A stretch of DNA of 64,000 bases from NCBI RefSeq assembly GCF_000682715.1, contig NZ_AWFH01000063.1, forward strand, positions 1 through 64,000, read 5' to 3'. Below, one piece after another: positions 26,380-35,165 of the stretch. The stretch is from Hyphomonas atlantica corrig. Lineage in GTDB: Bacteria > Pseudomonadota > Alphaproteobacteria > Caulobacterales > Hyphomonadaceae. The position numbers were made by a program, and so were the translations under genes. Positions within the stretch are counted from its first letter, which is position 1. Each line of letters opens with the position of its first letter. The notes beneath the pieces are model-generated. The model made no database searches and was not told where the DNA came from. It saw nothing but the letters and a program-made list of their open reading frames with translations.

Positions 26380-28038
26380 CTATGTCTTGCTGGAGGAGGG
26401 ATTGGTGCTGACAATCGCCAGGAGGTGAGTCGCATCCTTGGCATTTCGATCTGTGCACTGTTCGAAGTCGACTTTTCCATCAGGCGAGACCGGGAACAGC
26501 TTGTCGCGGGTTTGGAGATAGTGGATTTTGAGGCCTGCTGTCTCCAGGAAACCGACAAGGGCCTGGGGGGAGAAGAAGTTGGTATGTGGCTCATACCCGC
26601 CATGCTTGGGGGGAACGCGATTATGGAGCGATCCCCATTCCGGGACTTCGACAAGCAAAAGGCCCTCAGGCGTCAGCAAATCTCTGCACCTGTCGAGAAA
26701 GCCGGGAACCTGGTCGAGCGGCATCTCCTGCAAGAGATGCGCGGCCACAACCACATCATAGGTCCCGTGCGGCAAACTCATCAGCGTGGAGCGTTTCACG
26801 CCCAGATGGTCGAGATGGGGCGCGCAGGCCTCATCGACATCTGCTGCCCATTTTGAGGCCGAGGGCACATAATGATAGAGGGCGCCAGACCGGGGATTGA
26901 TTTCCAGGAAATTGCCGATATTTCCGGCCCACTTTTTCAGCAGCGACGCATGGGTTCGTGCGCGGCGTGCGATACGGCTTTGATCGCGGTCGATCGTCTC
27001 GAAATACTTTTCCGGTGGCACATTGGCAGCACGTTTCTGCACGCGCTGACTCTTCTGGCGACGATACGCTTCGAGATCGAATGGTATTTCCGGTACGAAA
27101 CCCAATCCGCAGTTTTCACAAATCATCACGCGTAGCGCCGCCCACTTGTCCACCCTTGATGGGTATTGCACCTGAACATGACAGTTTTTCTGCCCGCAAG
27201 CCGGGCACTGTATTTCAGGTGTATTTTCCTTAGTAATGGGCAGATATCCGGCCACCACATCCATTGGCCTGAATTTCGCCTTTTCGCCTTTCTTTTCGGG
27301 CTTTTTTTGGGCCTTTGGAAGGCTCTTGGGGCTAGGCGTGGTGCGGGCCTTGTAGTTGCCGTGGGGAACTCCGGCGCCGTCAGAAGCGAAAAGGTGCCCA
27401 AAGACCTCATAGTCCTCGGCGTAAAACTCCTTGATCTTCTCAATGCGCCCGGCGTCCAGGTCCTGCGTGCTGACTTTGGGGCCACCGGTCTGGCTGCGCC
27501 CCATGGAACGGCGGACACCGGTCATCACATAGAAGAGTTCCTCAATGAGGTGAGAATTCTCCATTGTGAAGATGAGGTGGTAGTAGGTGCTGTCCTTGCC
27601 CAGGAAGTCTACCAGGGGGGCGGTATGGGTGTGGATAGACCCCTTGACCCTACGGTATGTGTCCAGATTGTCGATGAAGGTTTCCAGGTCCGGGTTTTCG
27701 ATCACGCCGGCTTCGGTCAGCTTCTCTACGGAGACTTTTCCTTCACTGAGCTCCCCATGATGCGCAACCCGGTTGCGCCATGCCGACAACATGCGCTCGA
27801 CAGGATCCCGGATTACCGCGAACCGGAGAAAGGGATCGTATTCGCTGAGATCCAGTTCCTTGAACAAGGGGGTCGAGAATTCCTTGTGGATGTGCCGGAC
27901 AGCGCCGGTGACTTCATCCTTTTCTCCGACGAAGGAATGTCCATGCTCAACTTCATACATCAGGTGCTTGATTGATGTATTGGCGACTTTTGGCGCAGGA
28001 AAATAGCAAACGCCCAAGTCTTTAAGAACAACAGCCAT
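26380..28038 (-). CDS. Sulfotransferase-methyltransferase fusion
   Basis: 552 residues in two parts. Residues about 1-225 are a Sulfotransfer_2-type domain (carbohydrate sulfotransferase): CYFPAPKVANTSIKHLM is the 5'-PAPS loop and RFAVIRDPVERMLSAWRNRV the 3'-PAPS motif, both near canonical. A Lys/Pro-rich linker (about 230-260) leads to a zinc-ribbon-like CPACGQ...CENCG pair (about 278-313). A class I SAM methyltransferase domain follows, with FLEINPRSGALYHYV, VVVAAHLLQEMPLDQVPGF and LLVEVPEWGS. The predicted job is sulfation and methylation of the same capsule residue or chain. First gene of a two-gene operon with the 765-residue transferase. Confidence 0.82.
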   Translation of the reverse strand: MAVVLKDLGVCYFPAPKVANTSIKHLMYEVEHGHSFVGEKDEVTGAVRHIHKEFSTPLFKELDLSEYDPFLRFAVIRDPVERMLSAWRNRVAHHGELSEGKVSVEKLTEAGVIENPDLETFIDNLDTYRRVKGSIHTHTAPLVDFLGKDSTYYHLIFTMENSHLIEELFYVMTGVRRSMGRSQTGGPKVSTQDLDAGRIEKIKEFYAEDYEVFGHLFASDGAGVPHGNYKARTTPSPKSLPKAQKKPEKKGEKAKFRPMDVVAGYLPITKENTPEIQCPACGQKNCHVQVQYPSRVDKWAALRVMICENCGLGFVPEIPFDLEAYRRQKSQRVQKRAANVPPEKYFETIDRDQSRIARRARTHASLLKKWAGNIGNFLEINPRSGALYHYVPSASKWAADVDEACAPHLDHLGVKRSTLMSLPHGTYDVVVAAHLLQEMPLDQVPGFLDRCRDLLTPEGLLLVEVPEWGSLHNRVPPKHGGYEPHTNFFSPQALVGFLETAGLKIHYLQTRDKLFPVSPDGKVDFEQCTDRNAKDATHLLAIVSTNPSSSKT

Positions 28039-28649
28039 TCATGAAACTCCCTGATACTCATACAGCGGCATTGGGTGCGGGTCGTACGAATTGCACCCAA
28101 GACGATACAAAATGATCCCTGACGATCGGTGCCGCACAGGATAGATAGCTGGCGGCGCATACCGCGTGGCGCGGTGTTGTTCAAGTAATGTGGTCAAAGT
28201 CAGTCCGCCTCAAATCAGGACGCCGGCAAGGGGGCGAAGCTCCCCTCCGTCGCCTGGCAAAGGTCTCCGGTATTGGGTGCGTTGGAGGACATTTGTTTGG
28301 CCGGAGTGGTTCGGATGCATCATATCGGGATCTGTCAATTTCGCGTCCGTTTGTCGTCTATCTGTCCCCTAGCGGGAAATTTCCTGAATCGTGTTCAAGC
28401 AGGGTATCATTAAGTTTTTCGATACTGCCACTCTCAATCACTCTTGATCTTCAGGATCAGGCGATTTGAGGGTGATGAACATGACCAGACGAGGGCAATA
28501 TGGGGGCAGGTCTGCTGACTTCAGATAGAATCGCCTCGCATCATCTCGCGCCCGATGTTGCCAATTGTCAGAGGAGCCAAGCTTAACTAGATTGTTACAA
28601 ATGAAACAATGGTCTTCGGAGAGGGCCTGCACTCAGGTCTGAAGAGCTG
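28039..28649. other. 611-base intergenic region upstream of phhA
   Basis: Divergent promoter space between the capsule operon and phhA. Short open frames on both strands (for example 28438-28632 minus) lack a ribosome-binding site and any familiar sequence. The clear element is the palindrome at 28591-28610, described separately. I see nothing else assignable. Confidence 0.4.
28591..28610. promoter_or_regulatory. Palindromic operator candidate upstream of phhA
   Basis: The 20-base sequence ATTGTTACAAATGAAACAAT has dyad symmetry at 16 of 20 positions (ATTGTTnCAnnTGnAACAAT). It ends 39 bases before the phhA start, where an activator or repressor could act. Regulators of phenylalanine hydroxylase genes include PhhR/TyrR- and Lrp/AsnC-type proteins. 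Which, if any, binds here is unknown. Confidence 0.55.
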
Positions 28650-29522
28650 ATGAGCAATGATACATCGTCAAAGAACCGCTATCATGACGCGCCGAGAGCA
28701 GCGGATTTCACCATTGATCAGGCGTGGGAAACCTATTCTGCGGCAGAGCATGACCGGTGGGACCGGCTGTTTCGCCGCCAGCGCGAGATTGCCAAGGGAC
28801 GCGCCTGCGAGGCGGCTCTGACCGCGATGGCGGACTTGGAACTGTCGGCCGCCGGCATTCCGCATATGGGCGAACTTTCCGACAAGCTGAAGAAGCTGAC
28901 CGGTTGGCGGGTGGTCCCCGTCGCGGAGCTCGTGCCCGATGAAATCTTCTTTGAGCACCTCGCCAATCGCCGCTTCCCGGCAGGGGCTTTCATCCGGCCG
29001 GAAAAGGAGTTCGACTATCTCCAGGAACCGGACATCTTCCATGACATTTTCGGTCATGTGCCGATGCTGGCGAATCCGGTCTTCGCCGATTTCATGGAGG
29101 CCTATGGCAAGGGCGGCCAGCGCGCCATGCAACTCGGCCAGTTGCACAATCTCGCGCGGCTCTACTGGTATACAGTCGAATTCGGCTTGATCCGGGAAGC
29201 GGGCGATTTGCGCATCTATGGCGCCGGCATTCTCTCAAGCCCGAACGAGACCGTGTTTGCGCTTGAGGATGACAGTCCCAACCGGGTCGCCTTCGACTTG
29301 CAGCGCATCATGCGCACCAAATATATCATCGACGACTTCCAGCAGACCTATTTCGTGATCGACAGTTTCGATGCCCTGCTGGACGCCTGCTACAAGGATT
29401 TCGGCGGCGTCTATGATGAGGTGAAAAGCAAGCCCGCCGTCGAGGCGCATGAAACCGTGCCAGAGGACGCGCTGATCCATCGCGGCACGCTCGACTATTT
29501 CCGCACGAAAGCAGGACTTTGA
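28650..29522 (+). CDS. phhA: Phenylalanine 4-monooxygenase
   Basis: Pterin- and iron-dependent hydroxylase converting phenylalanine to tyrosine. The 290-residue protein is the bacterial monomeric type, without an ACT domain. Visible features: EPDIFHDIFGHVPML carries the two iron-ligand histidines (about 128 and 133) and YWYTVEFGLIREAGDLRIYGAGILSS holds the iron-ligand Glu and the pterin/substrate pocket. It stands alone among glycan genes and is preceded by a palindromic operator candidate. The cofactor-recycling gene phhB is not nearby. Confidence 0.97.
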   Translation: MSNDTSSKNRYHDAPRAADFTIDQAWETYSAAEHDRWDRLFRRQREIAKGRACEAALTAMADLELSAAGIPHMGELSDKLKKLTGWRVVPVAELVPDEIFFEHLANRRFPAGAFIRPEKEFDYLQEPDIFHDIFGHVPMLANPVFADFMEAYGKGGQRAMQLGQLHNLARLYWYTVEFGLIREAGDLRIYGAGILSSPNETVFALEDDSPNRVAFDLQRIMRTKYIIDDFQQTYFVIDSFDALLDACYKDFGGVYDEVKSKPAVEAHETVPEDALIHRGTLDYFRTKAGL

Positions 29523-29625
29523 GCAATATGCGGCAGGTGTTGAGGGCGCGATTGCCGTCTCGAAGGCAGTGCGAGAGTGTCCAAGAGCCTTGACCGGACA
29601 GGGAAAAGCGAGGATCGCATAGGGC

Positions 29626-30579
29626 ATGCATTATGTCCCCAGAATTCTCGTCACCGGCGGTGCCGGGTTCATTGGCTCCTTCTTGTGCGAGCGTTTGCTT
29701 GAAACCGGGGCGGAAGTCCTCTGCGTCGACAATTTCTTCACGGGCCGCCGCAGCAATGTTGCGCATTTGCTCGACAATCCGAAATTTGAAGTCATGCGTC
29801 ACGATGTAACCGTGCCCCTCTTTGTCGAAGTTGACCAAATCTACAACATGGCCTGTCCGGCAAGCCCTGTGCACTACCAGTTTGATCCGGTGCAGACGAC
29901 CAAGACCAGTGTGCACGGTGCAATCAATATGCTGGGCCTCGCCAAGCGAACCCGGGCGAAAATCCTTCAAGCCTCGACGTCGGAAGTTTACGGCGATCCG
30001 GAAATCCACCCCCAGACTGAAGACTATTGGGGGAATGTAAATCCGCTAGGTCCGCGCGCCTGCTATGATGAGGGCAAGCGCTGCGCCGAGACGCTGTTTT
30101 TCGACTATCATCGACAGCACGGCGTGAAGATCAAGATTGCCCGGATCTTCAACACATATGGGCCGCGCATGCACCCGAATGATGGTCGCGTCGTATCAAA
30201 CTTCATTGTTCAGGCCCTGCGCGGTGAGGACATCACGCTCTACGGTGATGGCGAACAGACGCGCAGCTTCTGCTTCGTTTCAAATCTGGTCGACGGATTG
30301 ATCGGCCTGATGAATACCGAGGATGATGTCACGGGTCCCATCAATCTGGGTAATCCGGGGGAGTTCACCATCCGCCAACTCGCCGAGCAGATTATCGAGC
30401 AAACGAACTCCACATCGAAGCTCGTCCACAGGCCACTCCCACAGGATGATCCGCGTCAGCGCCAGCCAGATATTACACGTGCGAAGACGACACTTGGTTG
30501 GGAACCGACAATTGCCTTGGCTGAAGGCTTGCGCCCAACGATTGAGTATTTCCGAAATGAGATCCTTGAGATGATCTAG
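29626..30579 (+). CDS. UDP-glucuronate decarboxylase (UDP-xylose synthase)
   Basis: NAD-dependent SDR enzyme converting UDP-glucuronic acid to UDP-xylose. The 317-residue product starts [23 protein letters not shown]-type landmarks are [39 protein letters not shown] (YxxxK active site with the Ser/Glu decarboxylase context), [19 protein letters not shown] and [13 protein letters not shown]. It gives a pentose donor for the nearby capsule genes. The 103-base gap from phhA suggests its own promoter or loose co-transcription. Confidence 0.93.
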   Translation: MHYVPRILVTGGAGFIGSFLCERLLETGAEVLCVDNFFTGRRSNVAHLLDNPKFEVMRHDVTVPLFVEVDQIYNMACPASPVHYQFDPVQTTKTSVHGAINMLGLAKRTRAKILQASTSEVYGDPEIHPQTEDYWGNVNPLGPRACYDEGKRCAETLFFDYHRQHGVKIKIARIFNTYGPRMHPNDGRVVSNFIVQALRGEDITLYGDGEQTRSFCFVSNLVDGLIGLMNTEDDVTGPINLGNPGEFTIRQLAEQIIEQTNSTSKLVHRPLPQDDPRQRQPDITRAKTTLGWEPTIALAEGLRPTIEYFRNEILEMI

Positions 30580-30617
30580 CGAGTTGCGCGCCGTTTGTGT
30601 GGCGCAATTCGAAGGAA

Positions 30618-30694
30618 TGGTGGGCCCGGCAGGACTTGAACCCGCGACCAAACCGTTATGAGCGGTCCGCTCTAACCAACTGAGCTACAGGCCC
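30618..30694 (-). tRNA. ileX: tRNA-Ile (CAU anticodon, lysidine type)
   Basis: A full 77-base cloverleaf with encoded CCA can be folded on the minus strand: acceptor GGGCCTG/CGGGCCC, D arm GCTC/GAGC, anticodon stem GACCG/CGGTT with loop CTCATAA, and T arm GCGGG/CCTGC. The CAU anticodon could be Met or Ile2. The C4-G69 and C5-G68 acceptor pairs and the arm sequences match Ile2, whose C34 is changed to lysidine by TilS to read AUA. It is neither the initiator (no unpaired first base) nor like the usual alphaproteobacterial elongator Met, which has an ATCATAA loop. Confidence 0.88.
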
Positions 30695-30844
30695 CAGCGG
30701 CCCGTTTTAGCGTGCTTCCCTGTCTTGGCAATGTGTGGAATGCTTTGCCAAATTTGTTTCTGCACCGTGTTGCTCGGCAGGCTTGTTGCATTGAACGGTT
30801 GCAATACCTAAACCGGCGGCTTCATGATAAGGGTTTCGAACTTC

Positions 30845-31894
30845 ATGCAGGAACGATCAAGACATGTTCTGGTGCCTGGTGGCGCGGGATATATTGGCTC
30901 TCACACTTGCGTGGAATTGCTTCAGCGGGGCTACACGCCTGTTATTGTAGATAATTTCGTCAATTCGAGTCTCGCTGCTGTCGATCGCATTTGCCAGATC
31001 ACTGGCACGAATGACCTGCCTGTAATCGAGGCGGACATACGTGATACGGACGCCATGACCCGTGCCATGCAGGATCACAATTGCGTTGCGGTTGTCCATT
31101 TTGCTGGCCTGAAAGCCGTTGGTGAGTCGACAGCAGAGCCGCTTGATTACTACAGCAACAATGTGCAGGGCACGTTGAGCCTGCTGGAAGCCATGAAAAA
31201 GGCAGCGGTGAACCATATCGTCTTTTCGTCCTCTGCGACGGTCTACGGTACGCCGGTCTCATTGCCCTATACAGAGAGCCATCCGCTCGCCCCGACCAAT
31301 CCGTATGGCATGACGAAATATGCCGTTGAGCTGATGCTGAATGACCTTGTTGCGTCCGGGGCGGGGATCAATGCAGGCATTCTGCGCTACTTCAATCCGA
31401 TTGGCGCGCACCCGACAGGGCTGATCGGTGAAGATCCGAACGGCATTCCGAACAATCTGATGCCGTTCGTTGCTCAGGTTGCGGTTGGGCGCCGTCCGCA
31501 TCTCAGCGTGTTCGGCAATGATTATGACACGCATGATGGCACGGGCGTGCGAGACTATATTCACGTCGTCGATCTGGCCGAGGCGCATATCGCGGCGCTT
31601 GAGAAGCTGATGGAGGCACCGGACAGCTTCACTGTAAATCTTGGCTCTGGAAACGGCTATTCGGTTCTGGATGTGGTCAAAGCCTTCGAAAAGGCGAGCG
31701 GACGTGAAATTCCGTTGGAGTTTGTGGATCGTCGTCCCGGTGATCTGCCGGCCTATTGGGCCGATCCGGCGTACGCGTTGGAACTTCTTGGCTGGAAGAC
31801 CCGTTTCAGTCTCGAAGATATGTGCCGGGACCAATGGGCATGGCAGAGCGGCAATCCAGAGGGATACCCGCAACGCCAGAGCAAATCCGCCTGA
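30845..31894 (+). CDS. galE: UDP-glucose 4-epimerase
   Basis: NAD-dependent SDR interconverting UDP-glucose and UDP-galactose (possibly the N-acetyl forms), feeding surface glycans. The 349-residue protein has VPGGAGYIGSHTCVELL, FAGLKAVGES, FSSSATVYG, YGMTKYAVE (YxxxK) and LRYFNPIGAHPTGLIGEDP, all classic GalE. The ATG at 30845 follows AAGGG; an upstream ATG at 30824 is in frame. Note VPGGAGYIG in place of the common VTGGAGYIG. It diverges from the tRNA gene. Confidence 0.95.
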   Translation: MQERSRHVLVPGGAGYIGSHTCVELLQRGYTPVIVDNFVNSSLAAVDRICQITGTNDLPVIEADIRDTDAMTRAMQDHNCVAVVHFAGLKAVGESTAEPLDYYSNNVQGTLSLLEAMKKAAVNHIVFSSSATVYGTPVSLPYTESHPLAPTNPYGMTKYAVELMLNDLVASGAGINAGILRYFNPIGAHPTGLIGEDPNGIPNNLMPFVAQVAVGRRPHLSVFGNDYDTHDGTGVRDYIHVVDLAEAHIAALEKLMEAPDSFTVNLGSGNGYSVLDVVKAFEKASGREIPLEFVDRRPGDLPAYWADPAYALELLGWKTRFSLEDMCRDQWAWQSGNPEGYPQRQSKSA

Positions 31895-31956
31895 CGCGAG
31901 TTTGACACAATGCGCTGTTAGCTCTCGGTTACATGAATCAGAACCGAGGAGACTTC

Positions 31957-32754
31957 ATGCGCAATTTCCGGACCCTGTTTATCGCCTCCAGCGCGCTTGC
32001 GTTGGCCGGTGCCTTGCCCGCCTGCGCCCAGATGCCGTCGCCATCGGCATCCAGCGGGACACAGCAGATGACCATTCACCCAAATTCGATCCAGCCTGAA
32101 ACAACGCTCGACATTACCGCCAATGCAAAGGTCAAGCGCGCACCCGACACGGCCCACATTACAGCTGGCGTGCAGGAAGAGGCGGATACTGCCGTCGCGG
32201 CCATGCAGGCGCAGGCCGATGCCATGACCAGCATGCTGCTGGCGCTCAAATCTGCGGGCATTGCCGACAAGGACATGCAGACGTCCAACATCTCGCTCAA
32301 TCCGGTCTATGACTATGTGGAAGAAACGGACACGAACGGCCGCCGTAGTGGCAAACAGGTTCTGCGGGGATATTCTGCATCGAACCAGCTGACAGTGAAA
32401 GTAACCGATCTTGATACGCTCGGAGAGACGTTGGACAGCCTCGTCGCAGCGGGCGGCAATCGCTTCTCCGGTCTCAGCTTCTCGCTTGATGACCCATCCG
32501 GTGCACAAGATGAGGCGCGTCAGAAAGCGGTGGCTGATGCGATGGCCCGGGCGGAGCTCTATGCCGATGCCGTGGGCATGAAAGTCGCCCGTATTGTGGG
32601 TATTTCCGAAAGCGGTGGCTTTGAACAAACGCCCATGCCTATGGGCCGAATGGCTGCGATGGCCGAGTCTGCCGATATGAGCTCGACCCCGATTTCCGGC
32701 GGTGAGATCACGTATTCAGCGCAAGTCAGCATCCGCTTTGAGCTGACCAAATAG
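31957..32754 (+). CDS. SIMPL domain (DUF541) envelope protein
   Basis: 265-residue exported protein with a SIMPL/DUF541 domain: ITANAKVKRAPDTAHITAGV, AGIADKDMQTSNISLNPVYD, and a C-terminal DAMARAELYADAVGMKVARI segment. Family members form oligomeric periplasmic or outer-membrane assemblies linked to envelope stress; a specific function is not known. The signal peptide ends in LPAC, a possible lipobox, followed by a Ser/Pro-rich linker. The ATG at 31957 is five bases after GAGGAG and is preferred over 31933. Confidence 0.88.
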   Translation: MRNFRTLFIASSALALAGALPACAQMPSPSASSGTQQMTIHPNSIQPETTLDITANAKVKRAPDTAHITAGVQEEADTAVAAMQAQADAMTSMLLALKSAGIADKDMQTSNISLNPVYDYVEETDTNGRRSGKQVLRGYSASNQLTVKVTDLDTLGETLDSLVAAGGNRFSGLSFSLDDPSGAQDEARQKAVADAMARAELYADAVGMKVARIVGISESGGFEQTPMPMGRMAAMAESADMSSTPISGGEITYSAQVSIRFELTK

Positions 32755-32759
32755 GCTGA

Positions 32760-33722
32760 TCAGATGTAACCTTCGGCAAGAAGGTCTTTCATATCGACAA
32801 TCCCGATCGGGCGTCCGTCTTCCACGACAAAAGCGTTGGAGATGCGATGCTCGGTCAGGCGCTTGATGACAGCGGACATCCGTTCGTCAGGCTCTACCGT
32901 TCTGGGAGAGGGCGTCATGATAGATGCCGCATCCCCGCTCAAATTCTTGTTGAGCATAGCGCGACGGACATCGCCATCCGTTACCATCCCGACGAGTTTG
33001 CCCTCGCCATCGACCACAGCCACGCAGCCTTTGCGGCCCTCAGATATAGCACTGATCACATCTTCGAGGCCGATGCTTGAAAGCACGCTCGGGAACTTGT
33101 CGTGCTGGTCAGCGACGTAATCAGCAGCAGTTTGAAGTGTGCGGCCCAGTTTGCCACCTGGGTGACGGAAACCAAAATCTTCTCTCGAAAACCCGCGACG
33201 CTCCATCAGCACCACGGTCAACGCATCACCAAGAGCAAGTGACATCGTTGTTGAAGATGTGGGGGCCAAGCCATTTGGGCAGGCCTCATTGACGTTTGGA
33301 AGCAGCAGGGAAACATCCGAATGGCGGCCAAGTGTCGAATCGGACGCGCGGGTGATTCCGATCACCGGTACATTGTTGCCACGGCAATACCTCAGAAGGT
33401 CCACCAGTTCGCGACTTTCCCCGGAATAGGAAATCGCAATGACCACCGAGCCCGGGACTACCATGCCCAGATCTCCGTGACTGGCTTCCGTAGGATGCAG
33501 GAAGAAGGAAGGGGTCCCGGTGGATGCCAGGCTGGCAGCAATCTTCTGGCCGATATGTCCGGATTTCCCCACGCCAGCGACAATTACATGACGGTCCGTG
33601 TCCAGGATCAGTTCTACAACTTTCTCGATTGAGGAATCGATAGAAGATTCCAATCGTTCAAGGGCTTCGCGCTCAATGCGGATAACATTTCGCGCAATCT
33701 GAATATCGGAAACGTTGGGCAA
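32760..33722 (-). CDS. kdsD: Arabinose-5-phosphate isomerase (KdsD/KpsF)
   Basis: Makes D-arabinose-5-phosphate from ribulose-5-phosphate, the first step to Kdo. The 320-residue protein has an N-terminal SIS domain (VAGVGKSGHIGQKIAASLA, FLHPTEASHGDLGMV with the active-site His, AISYSGESRE) and two C-terminal CBS repeats (DVISAISEGRKGCVAVVDG and ISNAFVVEDGRPIGIVDMKD). The start is a TTG with a strong AGGAGG seven bases upstream. Kdo is needed for both LPS and the capsule linker, and kdsA lies at 42.7 kb. Confidence 0.95.
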   Translation of the reverse strand: MPNVSDIQIARNVIRIEREALERLESSIDSSIEKVVELILDTDRHVIVAGVGKSGHIGQKIAASLASTGTPSFFLHPTEASHGDLGMVVPGSVVIAISYSGESRELVDLLRYCRGNNVPVIGITRASDSTLGRHSDVSLLLPNVNEACPNGLAPTSSTTMSLALGDALTVVLMERRGFSREDFGFRHPGGKLGRTLQTAADYVADQHDKFPSVLSSIGLEDVISAISEGRKGCVAVVDGEGKLVGMVTDGDVRRAMLNKNLSGDAASIMTPSPRTVEPDERMSAVIKRLTEHRISNAFVVEDGRPIGIVDMKDLLAEGYI

Positions 33723-33813
33723 GTCTGGTCCTCCTCAGTCTTGCCTAGCCTTCTGTATTGCATCGCTTTGGCTGGCAAGGGAGGGATTCAGGTGGCTCCA
33801 AGAGTGGCTGAAC

Positions 33814-34923
33814 CTACTTGGCCAGCTTCATTTGGCGCGCTTCATATTCCGCAACGCTCATGAACTCGCTTTTTGGCTCCGCAAAGTTCTCGACAGGGGT
33901 TTCCAGCTTCGCGTGGGCGGCCACTTCCGGTTCGGGTGTTGGCTCTGGCGACGTCAGCGTAGGAGCAGGGGTGGCGGCATTGTCTTCGCTGCCTTCTGCA
34001 ATGATCACGCTCAGCGGTTTGCCATTCAGCATCGGCTCCGCAGCGGCATCCGGATGGATCGGCATCAGCACACCCGCGAAAGCGAGCTGGGTGTCATGCG
34101 TAGGGTCGTTCAGTGTCGTGAACGCGGCTTCGACCAGGTCTTCGACATGTGAGTTCCGGGACCGGGATGTGTTGCCGCCCAGCATAATGGCGATGATGCG
34201 CCGTCCGTCACGTTTGGCAGAGGTCATCAAATTGAAGCCTGACGCGCGTGTGTACCCGGTCTTGATGCCGTCAACGCCATCAACATTTCCGAGCAATTCA
34301 TTGTGGTTCTTGTAAGTGCGGCCGGCCCACTGGAAGCTCTTGGACGAGAAATAGTGATAATAGTCAGCATGGTCGGTCAGCATCGCGTCTGCCAGGATGG
34401 CCAGGTCCCGCGCCGTACTCATTTGCTGGGAATCCGGCAGGCCGGATGCATTCCTGAAACGGGTGTTTTCCATGCCCAGAGATTTGGCCTTCACCGTCAT
34501 CAGCTGGGCGAAGCGGCTTTCGGTGCGGCCCAGACGCTCGGCCACGACGACAGCAACGTCATTCGCGGATTTGCTGACCAGCGCGCCGATCGCGTCGCGA
34601 ACCGTGATGGTGGAACCTGTGCGCAGTTTCAAATTCGATGGGGGCTGGCTCGCTGCGTGGCGAGAGACAACGAGACGCTCATCCAGCGAGACGTCGCCCG
34701 CTTTCAGCGCGTCGAACAGCATATAGAGCGTCATCACCTTGGTGAGGGAGGCCGGGTAACGGGCTTCGTCTGCGTTCCGGGCGTGCAGCACTTCATGCGT
34801 TTCGGCGTCCACCACGATGGATGCGTATTTCTCGGCAGAGGCAGTTTGAGCATGCAGGCCTGCGACAAGCAGCGTCACTGCGAGAGCAAGTGCTTTGACA
34901 ACAGGAAATTGTGCGAGCCGCAT
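33814..34923 (-). CDS. D-alanyl-D-alanine carboxypeptidase (penicillin-binding protein, S11)
   Basis: Periplasmic low-molecular-weight PBP that trims the terminal D-Ala of peptidoglycan stem peptides. The 369-residue protein begins with a signal peptide (cleavage near TASAEKY). It carries SxxK as SLTK in YPASLTKVMT, SxN as SAN in SKSANDVAVV and KTG in GIKTGYTRA. The C-terminal 100 residues are Pro/Glu rich with a last motif EYEARQMKLAK. The long frame opens at 35121, but the ATG at 34923 has GGAGAG six bases upstream and starts the signal peptide. Confidence 0.93.
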   Translation of the reverse strand: MRLAQFPVVKALALAVTLLVAGLHAQTASAEKYASIVVDAETHEVLHARNADEARYPASLTKVMTLYMLFDALKAGDVSLDERLVVSRHAASQPPSNLKLRTGSTITVRDAIGALVSKSANDVAVVVAERLGRTESRFAQLMTVKAKSLGMENTRFRNASGLPDSQQMSTARDLAILADAMLTDHADYYHYFSSKSFQWAGRTYKNHNELLGNVDGVDGIKTGYTRASGFNLMTSAKRDGRRIIAIMLGGNTSRSRNSHVEDLVEAAFTTLNDPTHDTQLAFAGVLMPIHPDAAAEPMLNGKPLSVIIAEGSEDNAATPAPTLTSPEPTPEPEVAAHAKLETPVENFAEPKSEFMSVAEYEARQMKLAK

Positions 34924-35089
34924 CGTGTTCTCTCCGAGAAATGAGTTAACCCCGAGCCCCGGGATCAACCTTAGAGTCCGGCAAATCAGTTGACCAGATG
35001 TTAACACAGACCCCTCCCTCACAATTCCGTAATCCCGTTTCACGGCTCTTTCTGGAGCCAGTGCAAAACATGTGCAAAATTTAAAATGC

Positions 35090-35101
35090 TGCACCGCACA
35101 A
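35090..35101. promoter_or_regulatory. Candidate PhaR operator upstream of the phasin gene
   Basis: TGCACCGCACAA fits the degenerate pattern TGCRNYGCASMA that I recall for the polyhydroxybutyrate regulator PhaR of Bradyrhizobium. It lies 65 bases before the phasin start within a TGCA-rich tract (GTGCAAAAC at 35061, TGTGCAAAA at 35071, TTGCAAATGC at 35108). PhaR commonly represses phasin genes. No phaR gene is in this window. Confidence 0.5.
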
Positions 35102-35165
35102 AAAATGTTGCAAATGCTCATTTTTTACGTTAGGTAAGATCATCCAGGGTGAAAGGATCCTCCTC

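Noticed and set aside
30618-30694. tRNA read as initiator or elongator methionine tRNA
   Set aside because: The first acceptor pair is closed (not initiator), and the C4-G69 and C5-G68 pairs with the CTCATAA loop match Ile2 rather than the alphaproteobacterial elongator Met.
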